From the NCBI GenBank assembly GCA_025451535.1, contig JANWKE010000069.1:1-49298 (forward strand): a stretch of 49,298 bases of DNA. Direction: 5' to 3'. Shown here one piece after another: positions 41,195 to 49,298 of the stretch. Below the pieces are notes generated by a model, which was not told where the DNA came from, searched no databases, and saw nothing but the letters and a program-made list of their open reading frames with translations. The stretch is from Verrucomicrobiia bacterium. GTDB taxonomy: Bacteria > Verrucomicrobiota > Verrucomicrobiia > Limisphaerales > UBA11358. How positions within the stretch are numbered: position 1 is the stretch's first letter; each line of letters starts with the position of its first letter. Both the position numbers and the translations under genes were made by a program.

Positions 41195-43948
41195 TTGAAG
41201 CCTCGACTCAAGAAAACCGCCTTTGATCGAACCGGGTCTCTGGCAATCGTGTCCCTCGGGTGCATCGCGAGCCTGTGGCTGTCCGTTCCCGCCGCATTTG
41301 CGGCCGACGAAATCTGCGTCACTTGCGGACAGGCGGTAAGCATCAGCGGCGACTTTGCCCATCGCAAGGACGATGCGTCAGTCGCCATCGGGGGCGCCAC
41401 CAACAATGCGGCGGCGTTTCGGGAAGAAATGAACGGAACAAATTTCACCGTCAGCATGGCGCATTTGCCGGCAGGCAGATACACGATTGCGATTGGCGAA
41501 GTGGAGACGGTGGCTGACGCGCCTGGCGAAAGACAATTTGACGTAATGTCAGGCGATACCGTGCTCGCCACTAATTTCGACATTTTTACCACGGCGGTTG
41601 GTGCGCGAAAGGTCTGTTTCATCACCGGCGAGGTCGAGCATGAAGATGACTCGATTCGCGGCCCGCTGAAAGTCTCGTTCTCGGCAAGCAAGGGCACGGC
41701 CAAGTTCAACACGTTTGAGGTGAAGGATGCCTCGGGCGCATCAGTCGTTGCTTTCAATGCTTCAGAGTTGGCGGAACCTTTTTCAGCCGCGGCGACTCGG
41801 ATACCGGAAATCAGCGAGCCGCCGATCTGGCGGGACCCGTCGCAGCCATTGGCGGCCCGCGAAAATGATCTGATCCGCCGCATGTCGCTGGCTGAGAAGG
41901 TTGCACAGTTGCAGAACGATGCGCCGGCGATTCCGCGACTCAATCTGCCGGCCTATAATTATTGGAACGAAGCGTTGCACGGTGTCGCCAATGACGGCAT
42001 CGCCACCGTGTTCCCGGAACCTGTCGGCATGGCGTCCACCTGGGATCCCTCCTTGCTTCACCAGGAAGGACACGTCATCGGCGTAGAAGGCCGGGCGAAA
42101 TTCAACGATTACGCCTCGAAACATAACGGCAACTCCAAATGGTGGAACGGCCTGACGTTCTGGACGCCAAACATCAACATTTTCCGCGACCCGCGTTGGG
42201 GCCGCGGCCAGGAAACTTACGGGGAAGACCCCTTCCTGGCGGGCACGCTCGCCGTGCCGTTCATTAAAGGAATACAAGGCGACGACCCGAACTACATGCT
42301 GGCGATGGCCTGCGCCAAACATTATGCGGTCCACAACGGCCCGGAGTCGGAGCGTCACCGGTTCAATGCCGCACCGCCCGAACGCGATTTATATGAAACT
42401 TACCTGCCACAATTCGAGATGGCAGTGCGCGAGGGGCACGTGGGTGGTGTCATGGGCGCTTACAGCGCACTTTATGGCGTGCCGGATTGCGCCAGTTCCT
42501 TTCTGCTCATCGATCTGTTGCGCAAGCAATGGGGATTTGACGGTTACGTTGTCTCGGATTGCGGCGCCATCGGCGATATTTGGAGCCAACACCACTACGT
42601 GAACACGCCGGAGAAAGCCGCCGCCGATGCGGTGAAGGCCGGCTGCGATCTCTGTTGCGGCGGAGATTACAACGCTTTGGTAAAGGCGGTTCAACAACGA
42701 CGGGTCGCCGAGCAGGAAATTGACCAGGCCTTATATTATACGTTATGGACGCGCTTTAAACTCGGTTTGTTCGATCCGCCTGAAGATTGTCCGTATTCCA
42801 AAATCGGCCTTGACCAGAACGACACGCCTCAACACCGTGCGCTGGCGCTCAAGATTGCCGAAGAATCCATCGTGCTGCTGAAGAACGACGGCATCCTCCC
42901 CCTCAACCGCACAAAAATCAAGCGCATCGCCGTCATCGGCCCCAATGGCAACTCGATATCCATGTTGTATGGCAATTACCATGGGTCAGCTTCGCGCCCG
43001 GTCTCAATTCTAAACGGCGTCAGGCGATTGGCCGGGACAAACCTCGAAGTCACTTTTGCACAAGGTTGTCCGATCACCACCGAAACCAATCGGGGGATTG
43101 CCGCGTGGAGCCGCCAGGATAACGATACGACCCGTCCTTTGGCGGAACTCAACGCGGAAGCCCTCAGCAAAGCGGCGAATGCTGACGTGATCATTTACGT
43201 CGGCGGCATCACTCCGGCGCAGGAAGGCGAAGGATTTGATCGTGATGCGATTGAACTGCCCGAAGTGCAGCAAAAACTCATCCAGGCGCTCTACGCCACC
43301 GGCAAGCCGGTGGTCATGGTCAACTGCAGCGGGTCGGCGATCGCAATGCCGTGGGAGGCGGAGCATCTGCCGGCGATTCTGCAGGCGTGGTATCCCGGTG
43401 AGAAGGGTGGACTCGCTGTTGCCAACGTTTTGTTCGGCGATGTCAATCCCAGCGGCCATTTGCCGATCACGTTCTACCGGTCCACGGCGGACCTGCCCGA
43501 TTTCACTGATTATTCGATGAGCAACCGCACCTACCGTTACTTCAACCGCCAACCGCTCTACGCGTTCGGTCACGGCCTGAGCTACACAACGTTCTCGTTC
43601 CGCCATGGGAGTTTGGATTCGAAGAGAATAGCTCCGGCCGAAACGGTGAAGGTATCATTCACAGTGAAAAATACGGGCAAACGCGACGGCGACGAAGTCG
43701 CACAGGTCTATTTCCGCCACGTCCATTCCAGCGTTCCACAACCAAAACTCGCGCTGTGCGGTTTTGCCCGGGCACATTTGAAGCGCGGCGAATCAAGACG
43801 TGTCACGGTCGAAGTGCCTGCCGACCGGCTTCGCTACTGGGACATGCAGAGGAAGCAATACGTCGTTGAACCGGGGAAATATGAGTTCCTCATCGGCGCG
43901 GCGTCGGACGATATCCCGCTGAAATTGCCAATGACCATCACCGACTAG
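41195..43948 (+). CDS. GH3 beta-glycosidase (beta-xylosidase/beta-glucosidase type)
   Basis: This 917-residue protein has a probable TTG start (AAGAAG upstream) and signal peptide (GSLAIVSLGCIASLWLSVPA, AFAAD). Residues about 40-190 form a malectin-like domain. The GH3 N-terminal barrel (YNYWNEALHGVAN, FWTPNINIFRDPRWGRGQE) holds the nucleophile Asp455 in VVSDCGAIGD. The alpha/beta sandwich and a C-terminal FnIII-like domain (VKVSFTVKNTGKRDGDEVAQ) follow. SDC at the nucleophile and the ETYGEDP context place it near the XylA-type beta-xylosidase/arabinofuranosidase clade, but removal of glucose from trimmed xyloglucan is also possible. It is followed after 25 nt by GH27. Confidence 0.9.
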   Translation: MKPRLKKTAFDRTGSLAIVSLGCIASLWLSVPAAFAADEICVTCGQAVSISGDFAHRKDDASVAIGGATNNAAAFREEMNGTNFTVSMAHLPAGRYTIAIGEVETVADAPGERQFDVMSGDTVLATNFDIFTTAVGARKVCFITGEVEHEDDSIRGPLKVSFSASKGTAKFNTFEVKDASGASVVAFNASELAEPFSAAATRIPEISEPPIWRDPSQPLAARENDLIRRMSLAEKVAQLQNDAPAIPRLNLPAYNYWNEALHGVANDGIATVFPEPVGMASTWDPSLLHQEGHVIGVEGRAKFNDYASKHNGNSKWWNGLTFWTPNINIFRDPRWGRGQETYGEDPFLAGTLAVPFIKGIQGDDPNYMLAMACAKHYAVHNGPESERHRFNAAPPERDLYETYLPQFEMAVREGHVGGVMGAYSALYGVPDCASSFLLIDLLRKQWGFDGYVVSDCGAIGDIWSQHHYVNTPEKAAADAVKAGCDLCCGGDYNALVKAVQQRRVAEQEIDQALYYTLWTRFKLGLFDPPEDCPYSKIGLDQNDTPQHRALALKIAEESIVLLKNDGILPLNRTKIKRIAVIGPNGNSISMLYGNYHGSASRPVSILNGVRRLAGTNLEVTFAQGCPITTETNRGIAAWSRQDNDTTRPLAELNAEALSKAANADVIIYVGGITPAQEGEGFDRDAIELPEVQQKLIQALYATGKPVVMVNCSGSAIAMPWEAEHLPAILQAWYPGEKGGLAVANVLFGDVNPSGHLPITFYRSTADLPDFTDYSMSNRTYRYFNRQPLYAFGHGLSYTTFSFRHGSLDSKRIAPAETVKVSFTVKNTGKRDGDEVAQVYFRHVHSSVPQPKLALCGFARAHLKRGESRRVTVEVPADRLRYWDMQRKQYVVEPGKYEFLIGAASDDIPLKLPMTITD

Positions 43949-43973
43949 CGAGGCACACCACATTTCTGCGGCC

Positions 43974-45296
43974 ATGGTAAATAAGAACATTCAAAACCTG
44001 TTGTTCGCCGCAGTGGTTTTGTCCGCGTTTCCTGTCGTTTTGTGCGCGGATTCGCCAGTTGCGAATCCGTCCTGTTGGAAATGGGCGTCAACGCCGCCGA
44101 TGGGCTGGAACAGCTACGACGCCTGGGGATCGAGCGTCACCGAGAAGGAGGTGTTGGCCAATGCCCGTTACCTGCGGGAGCATCTTCTGGCTCACGGCTG
44201 GAAGTATATTGTGACTGATTTCCGTTGGTATGACTCGGTCTCGCCCGATGACGACCGGGACATCACCCGGGAACGAACGGGCGCGAAACTCTTTGCGGAC
44301 GACTATGGCCGCCTGCTGCCAGCGACGAACCGCTTTCCGTCGGCGGTTGGCGGCAAAGGTTTCAAGCCGCTCGCCGACCAAATTCACGCAACGGGGTTGA
44401 AGTTCGGCATTCACATGATGCGCGGGATTCCGCGGCAAGCGGTATATGCCAGGAGCCCCATCGAAGGCGGCAGCTTCACTGCGGCGGACGCCGGCAACAC
44501 GAATGACACCTGCGGTTGGTGCCCCGATATGTTCGGCGTACGCGACAATGCCGCCGGACAGGCTTGGTACGACTCGTGCGCCCGCTTGTGGGTCTCGTGG
44601 GGAGTTGACTTCGTGAAGGTGGACGATCTTTCAAACCCGTATCACTCACATGAAATTGAAATGATCCGCAAAGCCATTGATCCGTGCGGACGCCCGATAG
44701 TTTTCAGCACGTCGCCCGGGCCGACGGCCCCTGCCCGTGCCAATCACATCAGCCGGATGGCGAATATGTGGCGCATCTCCGGCGATTTTTGGGATCGCTG
44801 GCCGGATCTAAACCGTGCTTTCGATTTGTTCGCCAGATGGCAGGGGGTCGGCGGGCCGGGCCACTGGCCTGACTTGGACATGATTCCCTTTGGACACATC
44901 GGCATCAAGTGCACCATTGCCGGACCCGAACGCCAGACGCGATTCTCAAAAAACGAACAGGTGATGCTAATGTCGCTCTGGGCGCTGGCGCCGTCGCCGC
45001 TCATGCTCGGCGCAAATCTGCCGGATCTGGACGGATGGAGGTTATCTTTGCTCACCAATGACGAAGTGCTCGCCGTGAATCAAGACCCGCTGGGCAACCC
45101 GGCGCGACGGGTAATGCAAACCAACGGCGTGGAAATCTGGGTGAAGGACCTGAAGGACGGCAGCAAGGCCATCGGTTTGTTCAATCGCGGCCCGGCAGCG
45201 CAAGATGTCACGTTGGGCTGGAAGGACGCGGGACTGACCGGCCAACAAACGCTGCGTGATCTCTGGTCGCAAAAAATGTGGGGGTGTTCAAAGTGA
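43974..45296 (+). CDS. GH27 alpha-galactosidase, C-terminus changed by frameshift
   Basis: This 440-residue protein has a signal peptide (NLLFAAVVLSAFPVVLCA). The GH27 barrel begins STPPMGWNSYDAWG and shows nucleophile Asp217 in FVKVDDLSN and acid/base Asp271 in RISGDFWDRW. The C-terminal beta domain runs to DLWSQK, then ends MWGCSK. Normal family members continue DLW-QK-LGVF...PSHGVVLL, and exactly that continuation (NVGVFKVMYSTQVPSHGVVL) is present in the frame shifted at the A6 run 45271-45276. The enzyme would remove alpha-galactose, a side activity for galactomannan or galactosylated glycan. It lies in the unit of GH5 and GH3. Confidence 0.9.
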   Translation: MVNKNIQNLLFAAVVLSAFPVVLCADSPVANPSCWKWASTPPMGWNSYDAWGSSVTEKEVLANARYLREHLLAHGWKYIVTDFRWYDSVSPDDDRDITRERTGAKLFADDYGRLLPATNRFPSAVGGKGFKPLADQIHATGLKFGIHMMRGIPRQAVYARSPIEGGSFTAADAGNTNDTCGWCPDMFGVRDNAAGQAWYDSCARLWVSWGVDFVKVDDLSNPYHSHEIEMIRKAIDPCGRPIVFSTSPGPTAPARANHISRMANMWRISGDFWDRWPDLNRAFDLFARWQGVGGPGHWPDLDMIPFGHIGIKCTIAGPERQTRFSKNEQVMLMSLWALAPSPLMLGANLPDLDGWRLSLLTNDEVLAVNQDPLGNPARRVMQTNGVEIWVKDLKDGSKAIGLFNRGPAAQDVTLGWKDAGLTGQQTLRDLWSQKMWGCSK

Positions 45297-45421
45297 TGTA
45301 TTCCACGCAAGTTCCTTCGCACGGAGTTGTACTCTTGCGAACCATCCGGCATTCGGTGCGAACCCCTGACCATGGAGCAGTTCTTCTGCGCTCGTCCAAA
45401 TACCTGACAACGAACCCCTGA
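45277..45421 (+). pseudogene. Displaced C-terminal codons of the GH27 gene
   Basis: In the frame reached by one extra base in the A6 run, the sequence reads NVGVFKVMYSTQVPSHGVVL, LRTIRHSVRTPDHGAVLL and RSSKYLTTNP, ending at TGA 45419-45421. PSHGVVLLR is the normal end of the GH27 C-terminal beta domain. The run of about 30 residues beyond it has no clear counterpart. Confidence 0.7.
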
Positions 45422-45672
45422 CTGCATTGCGATATGATCAGCCTGGCATGAATAAAATCGAAAAATGAGGCAATCGAATCGAACCAGGTTGGACCTGTCA
45501 ACCCCTCCAATTTACCCACAACTCTCGACACCACCTGGCCCTGATCCACGATGCCGCTCTTCCAGCCGTGTCGTTAAAAGTCACGACAAGGGCAACATTT
45601 ACATCACCAGGTTTTGCAGTAGATTAGGAACAATTAACACCTGGTTAAACTCGCAAATCCGTTCCAGGAAGC
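45297..45672. other. Intergenic region between GH27 and the last clan GH-A gene
   Basis: It contains the displaced GH27 end (to 45421) and dyad G. No other coding frame is supported. No clear terminator was seen. Confidence 0.5.
45570..45625 (+). promoter_or_regulatory. Locus dyad G, promoter region of the 45673 glycosidase
   Basis: Dyad GTCGTTAAAAGTCACGACAA (45570-45589) is nearly perfect. At 21 nt lies only GTTTTG; the best -10 box is TAGATT (45620-45625), 30 nt from the dyad, about one helical turn further than in the other sites. Transcription would start about 40 nt before the ATG. Confidence 0.6.
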
Positions 45673-47844
45673 ATGACTATCAAACCGCTCTCCTTCCGTG
45701 CCGTCCCGCTCCTGTGGTTCCTGGCCCTTGCGTCGCCCGCACTCGCAAACGATGACATGTCAATCTTTTCCGGGGTGACCCAACTGAGCGAAAACAATGG
45801 ATGGGGGGATTGGGGCTGGGTGCCGCATTACATCACCAACAGCCCCGCCTGGAACGGCCACTATACGATGGTGATTGCCGCCAGTGGCGGAAATCAGGCG
45901 TGGTACATCCATCATGATTTGATTGATACGACGATCTACAGCAGCATCAGCTTCTGGCTGAACGGCGGCTCCAGCGGCGGGCAAGCTGTCGGGCTGCAGG
46001 CGCAGCAAGGTTCCGATTCAGGGCCTTGGGGTCCACGGATCAACGTCACCGCGCCCACCAATAGCTGGCAGCAATTCACATTTTCGCTCTCCGCGCTCGG
46101 CGTGAACAACACCAACTTGCAGGCGATTCAGATTTGGGGCACCGGCACGGCGCAACCCAGGTTCTACCTCGCCGATGTCCGGCTGGTGGCGGCGCCCGCC
46201 CCGGCCACGGTGCATGTGAGCGTTGGGTTGTCGCAAGCCCGGCAAACGGTCAATCCGGACATGCTCGGCGTCAACCAGGTCGCGTGGGATGGGGCCATAG
46301 CCACGCCAACGACCATCAGTCTGTTAAATGCCATGGGCAATCCCTGTCTGCGCTGGCCGGGCGGCAGTTGGGGTGATGGTTATCATTGGACCAATGAAGC
46401 GTGGAGTTACGGGAACACCAGCCCGCGCAACTGGGGATCGTTCTCCACCAACTTTATCCAGGTTGCCACGAACATACATGCCCAGGCTTTTATTATTGTC
46501 AATTACGGAACCAGTAGCCCCGAGGAAGCCGCCTGGGGCGTGCGCATGTTCAACCTTACGAACCACTGCAATTTCAAATACTGGGAGATTGGCAACGAAG
46601 TCGGCGGCAGTTGGGAGGTGGACAACAACACTAATTCGCCCTGGAAACCGCACGATCCCTGGACCTACGCCATGCGGTTCACGAATTATTACGCGCAAAT
46701 GAAAGCGGCGGACCCGACCATCCAGATCGGCGCAGTCGCCGACGTTACCGAGGACGGCACCTCGAATTACAATGATCATCCTGTCATCAACCCGCGCACG
46801 GGCGCGAAGCACTATGGTTGGACGCCCGTGATGTTGACCTATATGCGCAGCAACGATTGCCTTCCGGATTTCCTGATCGAACACATCTACGGGCCGGCCG
46901 ACGGCGACACGCAGGACCTGCTTTGGTACAGCAAGATTCAACCGGACGCCGTCAGCCTGCGCCAAATGCTGACAGATTACCTGGGCAGCGCGGGAAGCAA
47001 TGTCACCCTTGAATGCACCGAATGCGGTCTGGGCGGCGACCGGCAGACCGGCAGCCTCGTGGGCGGCCTGACCTATCTGGACAGCCTCGGCGAATTTTTG
47101 CAGACCGAGTTCCAGTCGCATATCTGGTGGGACTTCCGGAACGGACAAAGCGCTCTCAGCAGTTCGGACCCGTCTTACTATGGCTGGCGGACCAACTCCA
47201 GCGGCGCTTACATTGCTGACGGAGGCATCGTGGGCGGCTTGGGAGATGTCCCGAGTTCCTGTTACCCCACATATTATTGCGACAAGCTGGTGCCGCACTT
47301 TGTCAGTGGCGGCGACACAGTAGTCGCGGCCACGAGCGATTACCTGTTACTCGCCACCTACGCCGTGCGCCGGATGGACGGTGCCTTGAGCCTGCTGGTT
47401 ATCAACAAGAGCAGCTACACGAACCTGACAGTCGCCTTCAACCTGGCCGGCTACGTGCCTTCACCCGGCGCCACCACCTGGTCGTACGGCATCCCGCAGG
47501 ACAACGCGGCCGCAACCGGGATAGGCTCTTGCGATATCGCCCAGGGCAACTTCTCGAGCGCGGCGGCCAGCTTCAACTACACGTTCGCGCCTTTCTCCGC
47601 GACCGCCATCAATCTCGTGCCGACAGCGCCGGGGCTCACCGTGCTTCCGAGTCCATCCTCCGGCCAGTTCAGTTACCAATTACAGGGCTTGTCCGGTGTG
47701 CCGTACGTGATTCAATCGGCCACGGACCTGACTGCGGGAAACTGGATCCCGATCTCGACCAACACGCTCATCACTGCCACCCTGAATTTCACGAACAACA
47801 CATCGTCGTCAGCCGCATTTTATCGGGCTGTGTGGCAGCCGTAG
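45673..47844 (+). CDS. Secreted clan GH-A glycosidase (GH51/GH39/GH44-like)
   Basis: This 723-residue protein has signal peptide FRAVPLLWFLALASPALA. Residues 25-175 form a carbohydrate-binding-like jelly roll (WYIHHDLIDTTIYSSISFWL ... FYLADVRLV). A barrel follows with LRWPGGSWGDGYHW, acid/base Glu309 in KYWEIGNEVGG and a nucleophile Glu in LECTECGLGG (Glu450, or Glu447). A beta domain and a tail (YVIQSATDLTAGNWIPISTN, ending FYRAVWQP) close the protein. RWPGG and WEIGNE recall GH51/GH44-type enzymes; the TEC nucleophile context is unusual. It shares its general plan with the 18078 enzyme but is clearly diverged. Under dyad G, last gene of the locus. Confidence 0.78.
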   Translation: MTIKPLSFRAVPLLWFLALASPALANDDMSIFSGVTQLSENNGWGDWGWVPHYITNSPAWNGHYTMVIAASGGNQAWYIHHDLIDTTIYSSISFWLNGGSSGGQAVGLQAQQGSDSGPWGPRINVTAPTNSWQQFTFSLSALGVNNTNLQAIQIWGTGTAQPRFYLADVRLVAAPAPATVHVSVGLSQARQTVNPDMLGVNQVAWDGAIATPTTISLLNAMGNPCLRWPGGSWGDGYHWTNEAWSYGNTSPRNWGSFSTNFIQVATNIHAQAFIIVNYGTSSPEEAAWGVRMFNLTNHCNFKYWEIGNEVGGSWEVDNNTNSPWKPHDPWTYAMRFTNYYAQMKAADPTIQIGAVADVTEDGTSNYNDHPVINPRTGAKHYGWTPVMLTYMRSNDCLPDFLIEHIYGPADGDTQDLLWYSKIQPDAVSLRQMLTDYLGSAGSNVTLECTECGLGGDRQTGSLVGGLTYLDSLGEFLQTEFQSHIWWDFRNGQSALSSSDPSYYGWRTNSSGAYIADGGIVGGLGDVPSSCYPTYYCDKLVPHFVSGGDTVVAATSDYLLLATYAVRRMDGALSLLVINKSSYTNLTVAFNLAGYVPSPGATTWSYGIPQDNAAATGIGSCDIAQGNFSSAAASFNYTFAPFSATAINLVPTAPGLTVLPSPSSGQFSYQLQGLSGVPYVIQSATDLTAGNWIPISTNTLITATLNFTNNTSSSAAFYRAVWQP

Positions 47845-48554
47845 GACCGTACGGGTTTAAAATGGGTAAAGCTAAATAGTGAAGGATTTAATTGAAATTG
47901 CTCAGGAAAATGTGCAGTTTTTGCACGAAAGACGGGCATTAGTCGTCCGATTTCAACCTCCGCCTCCTTTGAGACGTCAACGATCTCAAACTTCTTGTTG
48001 CAAAAAATATTTTGGCAAACTTACCTTTTCAAGGGTCAGGCACTGTCAGTAAAAGTGTCAGTAGATTGTATAGCCAAGTTAAGCAAAATTCTAGGGGAGT
48101 ATAGTTGAATTGTTCGGCGAACTGGTTAATATAGGCCCAGAAAATGGCGATTTTGGGCACGAATCCCACCCCTTCCGCCATCTCAATAGAATCAATGTGT
48201 TTATGATATTTTGTTGTTGGTAACAACATCCAGTAACAACAAGTTCAAACCTGTTCAACGTTGCCACTGCTGTCCATCTGTGTCACTTTGCGTCTCTGGT
48301 GCGCGTGCTGAATCATGGTCATTCCTACGCTTTTGACTCGTTTCGCCACGTCTGGCTGGATGCTGGCACGCTAAATAAAAACCAGAAATGGTTTTGGAAT
48401 CCCGAACTATGCCTCTCTCCCGACACAACAATTTTGAAATCTGAGCGGTGGCATAAATTTCTGTCTTGCAGCGGACAAGCTTTCGAGAAAATAAAGTTGT
48501 TTCATCAATTTGGTGGTGATCTAATCCTGCCTGCGAATAAACCTCAATAAGATT
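47845..48554. other. Low-coding stretch after the locus
   Basis: AT content is higher than in the locus. A GTG frame at 47879 (VKDLIEIAQENVQFLHERRA...) and two frames at 48029-48229 (minus) and 48299-48550 (plus) are open, but none has a ribosome site or family motif I recognise. I see no locus dyad here, which marks the right edge of the regulon. Confidence 0.45.
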
Positions 48555-48764
48555 ATGGCTGGACTTTCGCAATTCCTAAAACCGATCAAAGTCAAACTTG
48601 ATGACCTTTTGCTCGACCTAAACAATCCGCGTTTTGCAGAACTCGGCCAAGCGATTGACGCGATATCCCACACAACAATTTTCAAATCCGCTCACAATTC
48701 CTATTTGATCAAGACGAATCACTTGGATCGGGCCTGTCATTTTGGAAACCAAGACTGCCAATAG
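48555..48764 (+). pseudogene. Fragment of a ParB-like nuclease-domain gene
   Basis: The first part, MAGLSQFLKPIKVKLDDLLL followed by DLNNPRFAELGQAIDAI, has the LxDLLLDxxNPRF pattern that begins ParB/Srx-type domains in many phage-defence and DNA-modification proteins. After about 45 residues similarity ends and the frame closes at 69 residues, far below a usable size. It is probably the remnant of a larger gene. Confidence 0.4.
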
Positions 48765-48807
48765 TTGAATCAGCCCGACCCGAATTCGGTGTTTGCGGCA
48801 AACGCAT

Positions 48808-49298
48808 TCATTCCAGCGGCGGCGGTTTCAATCTCCGCAAATCCTTCAGTTGTGCCGGCGCAAGAAAAGTCATCCCGACTTCAAACGAGGCATTCATCCA
48901 GCCGAAACCTTCCGTGGCGATGTAGGAAAACTTCGTGCCGACGTTGCCGTATTCGACGAACACGTCGTGCGAGCCGGTTACGACGTTGTATTTTTCGGGA
49001 ACCATGCCGTTGTAGTCGTGCGCGTTTTTGACAATGGCGTAGAGCCAGCGGTAAGCCAGCCGTCCGGCGTCGGCCTCGAGGCCGTAATTCTTGAATCCCT
49101 GCCAGGCGAGCATCTGGTGCGGCGCCCAGCCGTAGGGATAATCCCATTGCCGCCCATCGTGGCGGCGGGCCGACTCGACGGATTCCTGCGCGGTCGCGGA
49201 AAGGCCGGTGAACTGTTCGAGTTTTTCGCAGGCGAAGGCGGCGGCTCTGTGGGCGCGTTTCATTTCCGCCGGACTGTTGGTATCGAGCCGTTTTGCCC
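48808..49298 (-). CDS. GH37 trehalase-type enzyme, C-terminal part (runs off window)
   Basis: The minus strand is open from the window edge to the stop near 48808, about 163 codons. It reads AKRLDTNSPAEMKRAHRAAA, then the GH37 hallmark QWDYPYGWAPHQMLAWQGFK, YNGMVPEKYNVV, EYGNVGTKFSYIATEGFGWM, and NASFEVGM. The QWD-P-GWAP signature and the GFGW-N end are those of alpha,alpha-trehalases. It would hydrolyse trehalose or a related glucoside. The start lies outside the window. No locus dyad is nearby, so it may be an independent gene. Confidence 0.88.
   Translation of the reverse strand, partial: AKRLDTNSPAEMKRAHRAAAFACEKLEQFTGLSATAQESVESARRHDGRQWDYPYGWAPHQMLAWQGFKNYGLEADAGRLAYRWLYAIVKNAHDYNGMVPEKYNVVTGSHDVFVEYGNVGTKFSYIATEGFGWMNASFEVGMTFLAPAQLKDLRRLKPPPLE

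Noticed and set aside
48029-48229. Minus-strand 66-codon frame after the locus
   Set aside because: Hydrophobic but without start context or family motif; cannot be separated from chance in AT-richer DNA.

Overview
The window looks like a chromosomal segment of a free-living member of the Verrucomicrobiota, possibly of the Pedosphaera/Limisphaerales type. The grounds are several prepilin-like proteins of the H-X9-DG kind, a PEP-CTERM protein, a two-component propeller sensor kinase, and secreted enzymes that share a C-terminal tail ending in GPPLP. Taxonomy is inferred from gene content only. No rRNA, tRNA or CRISPR array was recognised.

Layout. (1) Positions 1-3376, minus strand: a TetR regulator, a small hypothetical protein, an RND adaptor lipoprotein and the N-terminal third of an RND pump. 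Two copies of a probable TetR operator lie in the regulator's own promoter and in the next gap. (2) Positions 3377-4132: mostly non-coding. (3) Positions 4133-47844: a large glycan-degradation locus with two GH31 alpha-xylosidases, two GH74 xyloglucanases, two GH5 endoglucanases (one with an in-frame amber codon), a GH2 beta-galactosidase, a GH29 alpha-L-fucosidase, a GH3 beta-glycosidase, a GH27 alpha-galactosidase (frameshifted near its end) and two clan GH-A enzymes of uncertain family. This set matches fucogalacto-xyloglucan: GH74/GH5 cut the backbone and the exo-enzymes strip Fuc, Gal, Xyl and Glc. No SusC/SusD, TonB receptor or other sugar transporter is present. (4) Positions 47845-49298: a poorly coding stretch with a ParB-like fragment, then the C-terminal part of a GH37 trehalase on the minus strand.

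Control. The locus carries its own sensor kinase (14910-17954) and NarL-type response regulator (25491-26198). I find twelve copies of one dyad, GTCRT-N8-AYGAC-AT, each in an intergenic region ahead of a locus gene or gene relic. In most cases exactly 21 nt separate the dyad from a -10-like hexamer (TATNCT or similar). That puts the dyad centre near -42, the usual place for a class II activator. The simplest reading is a locus-wide regulon controlled by the local response regulator. I consider this the main discovery in the window.

Second theme: four intact prepilin-like genes and one relic lie directly downstream of secreted enzyme or binding-protein genes within the same dyad-controlled units, suggesting a pseudopilus-type structure linked to glycan capture or secretion. 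Third theme: the locus is full of gene relics (GH74 3' end, GH2 5' end next to an IS66 scrap, GH2 3' end, esterase 5' end, pilin 5' end), so it has been repeatedly duplicated and deleted.
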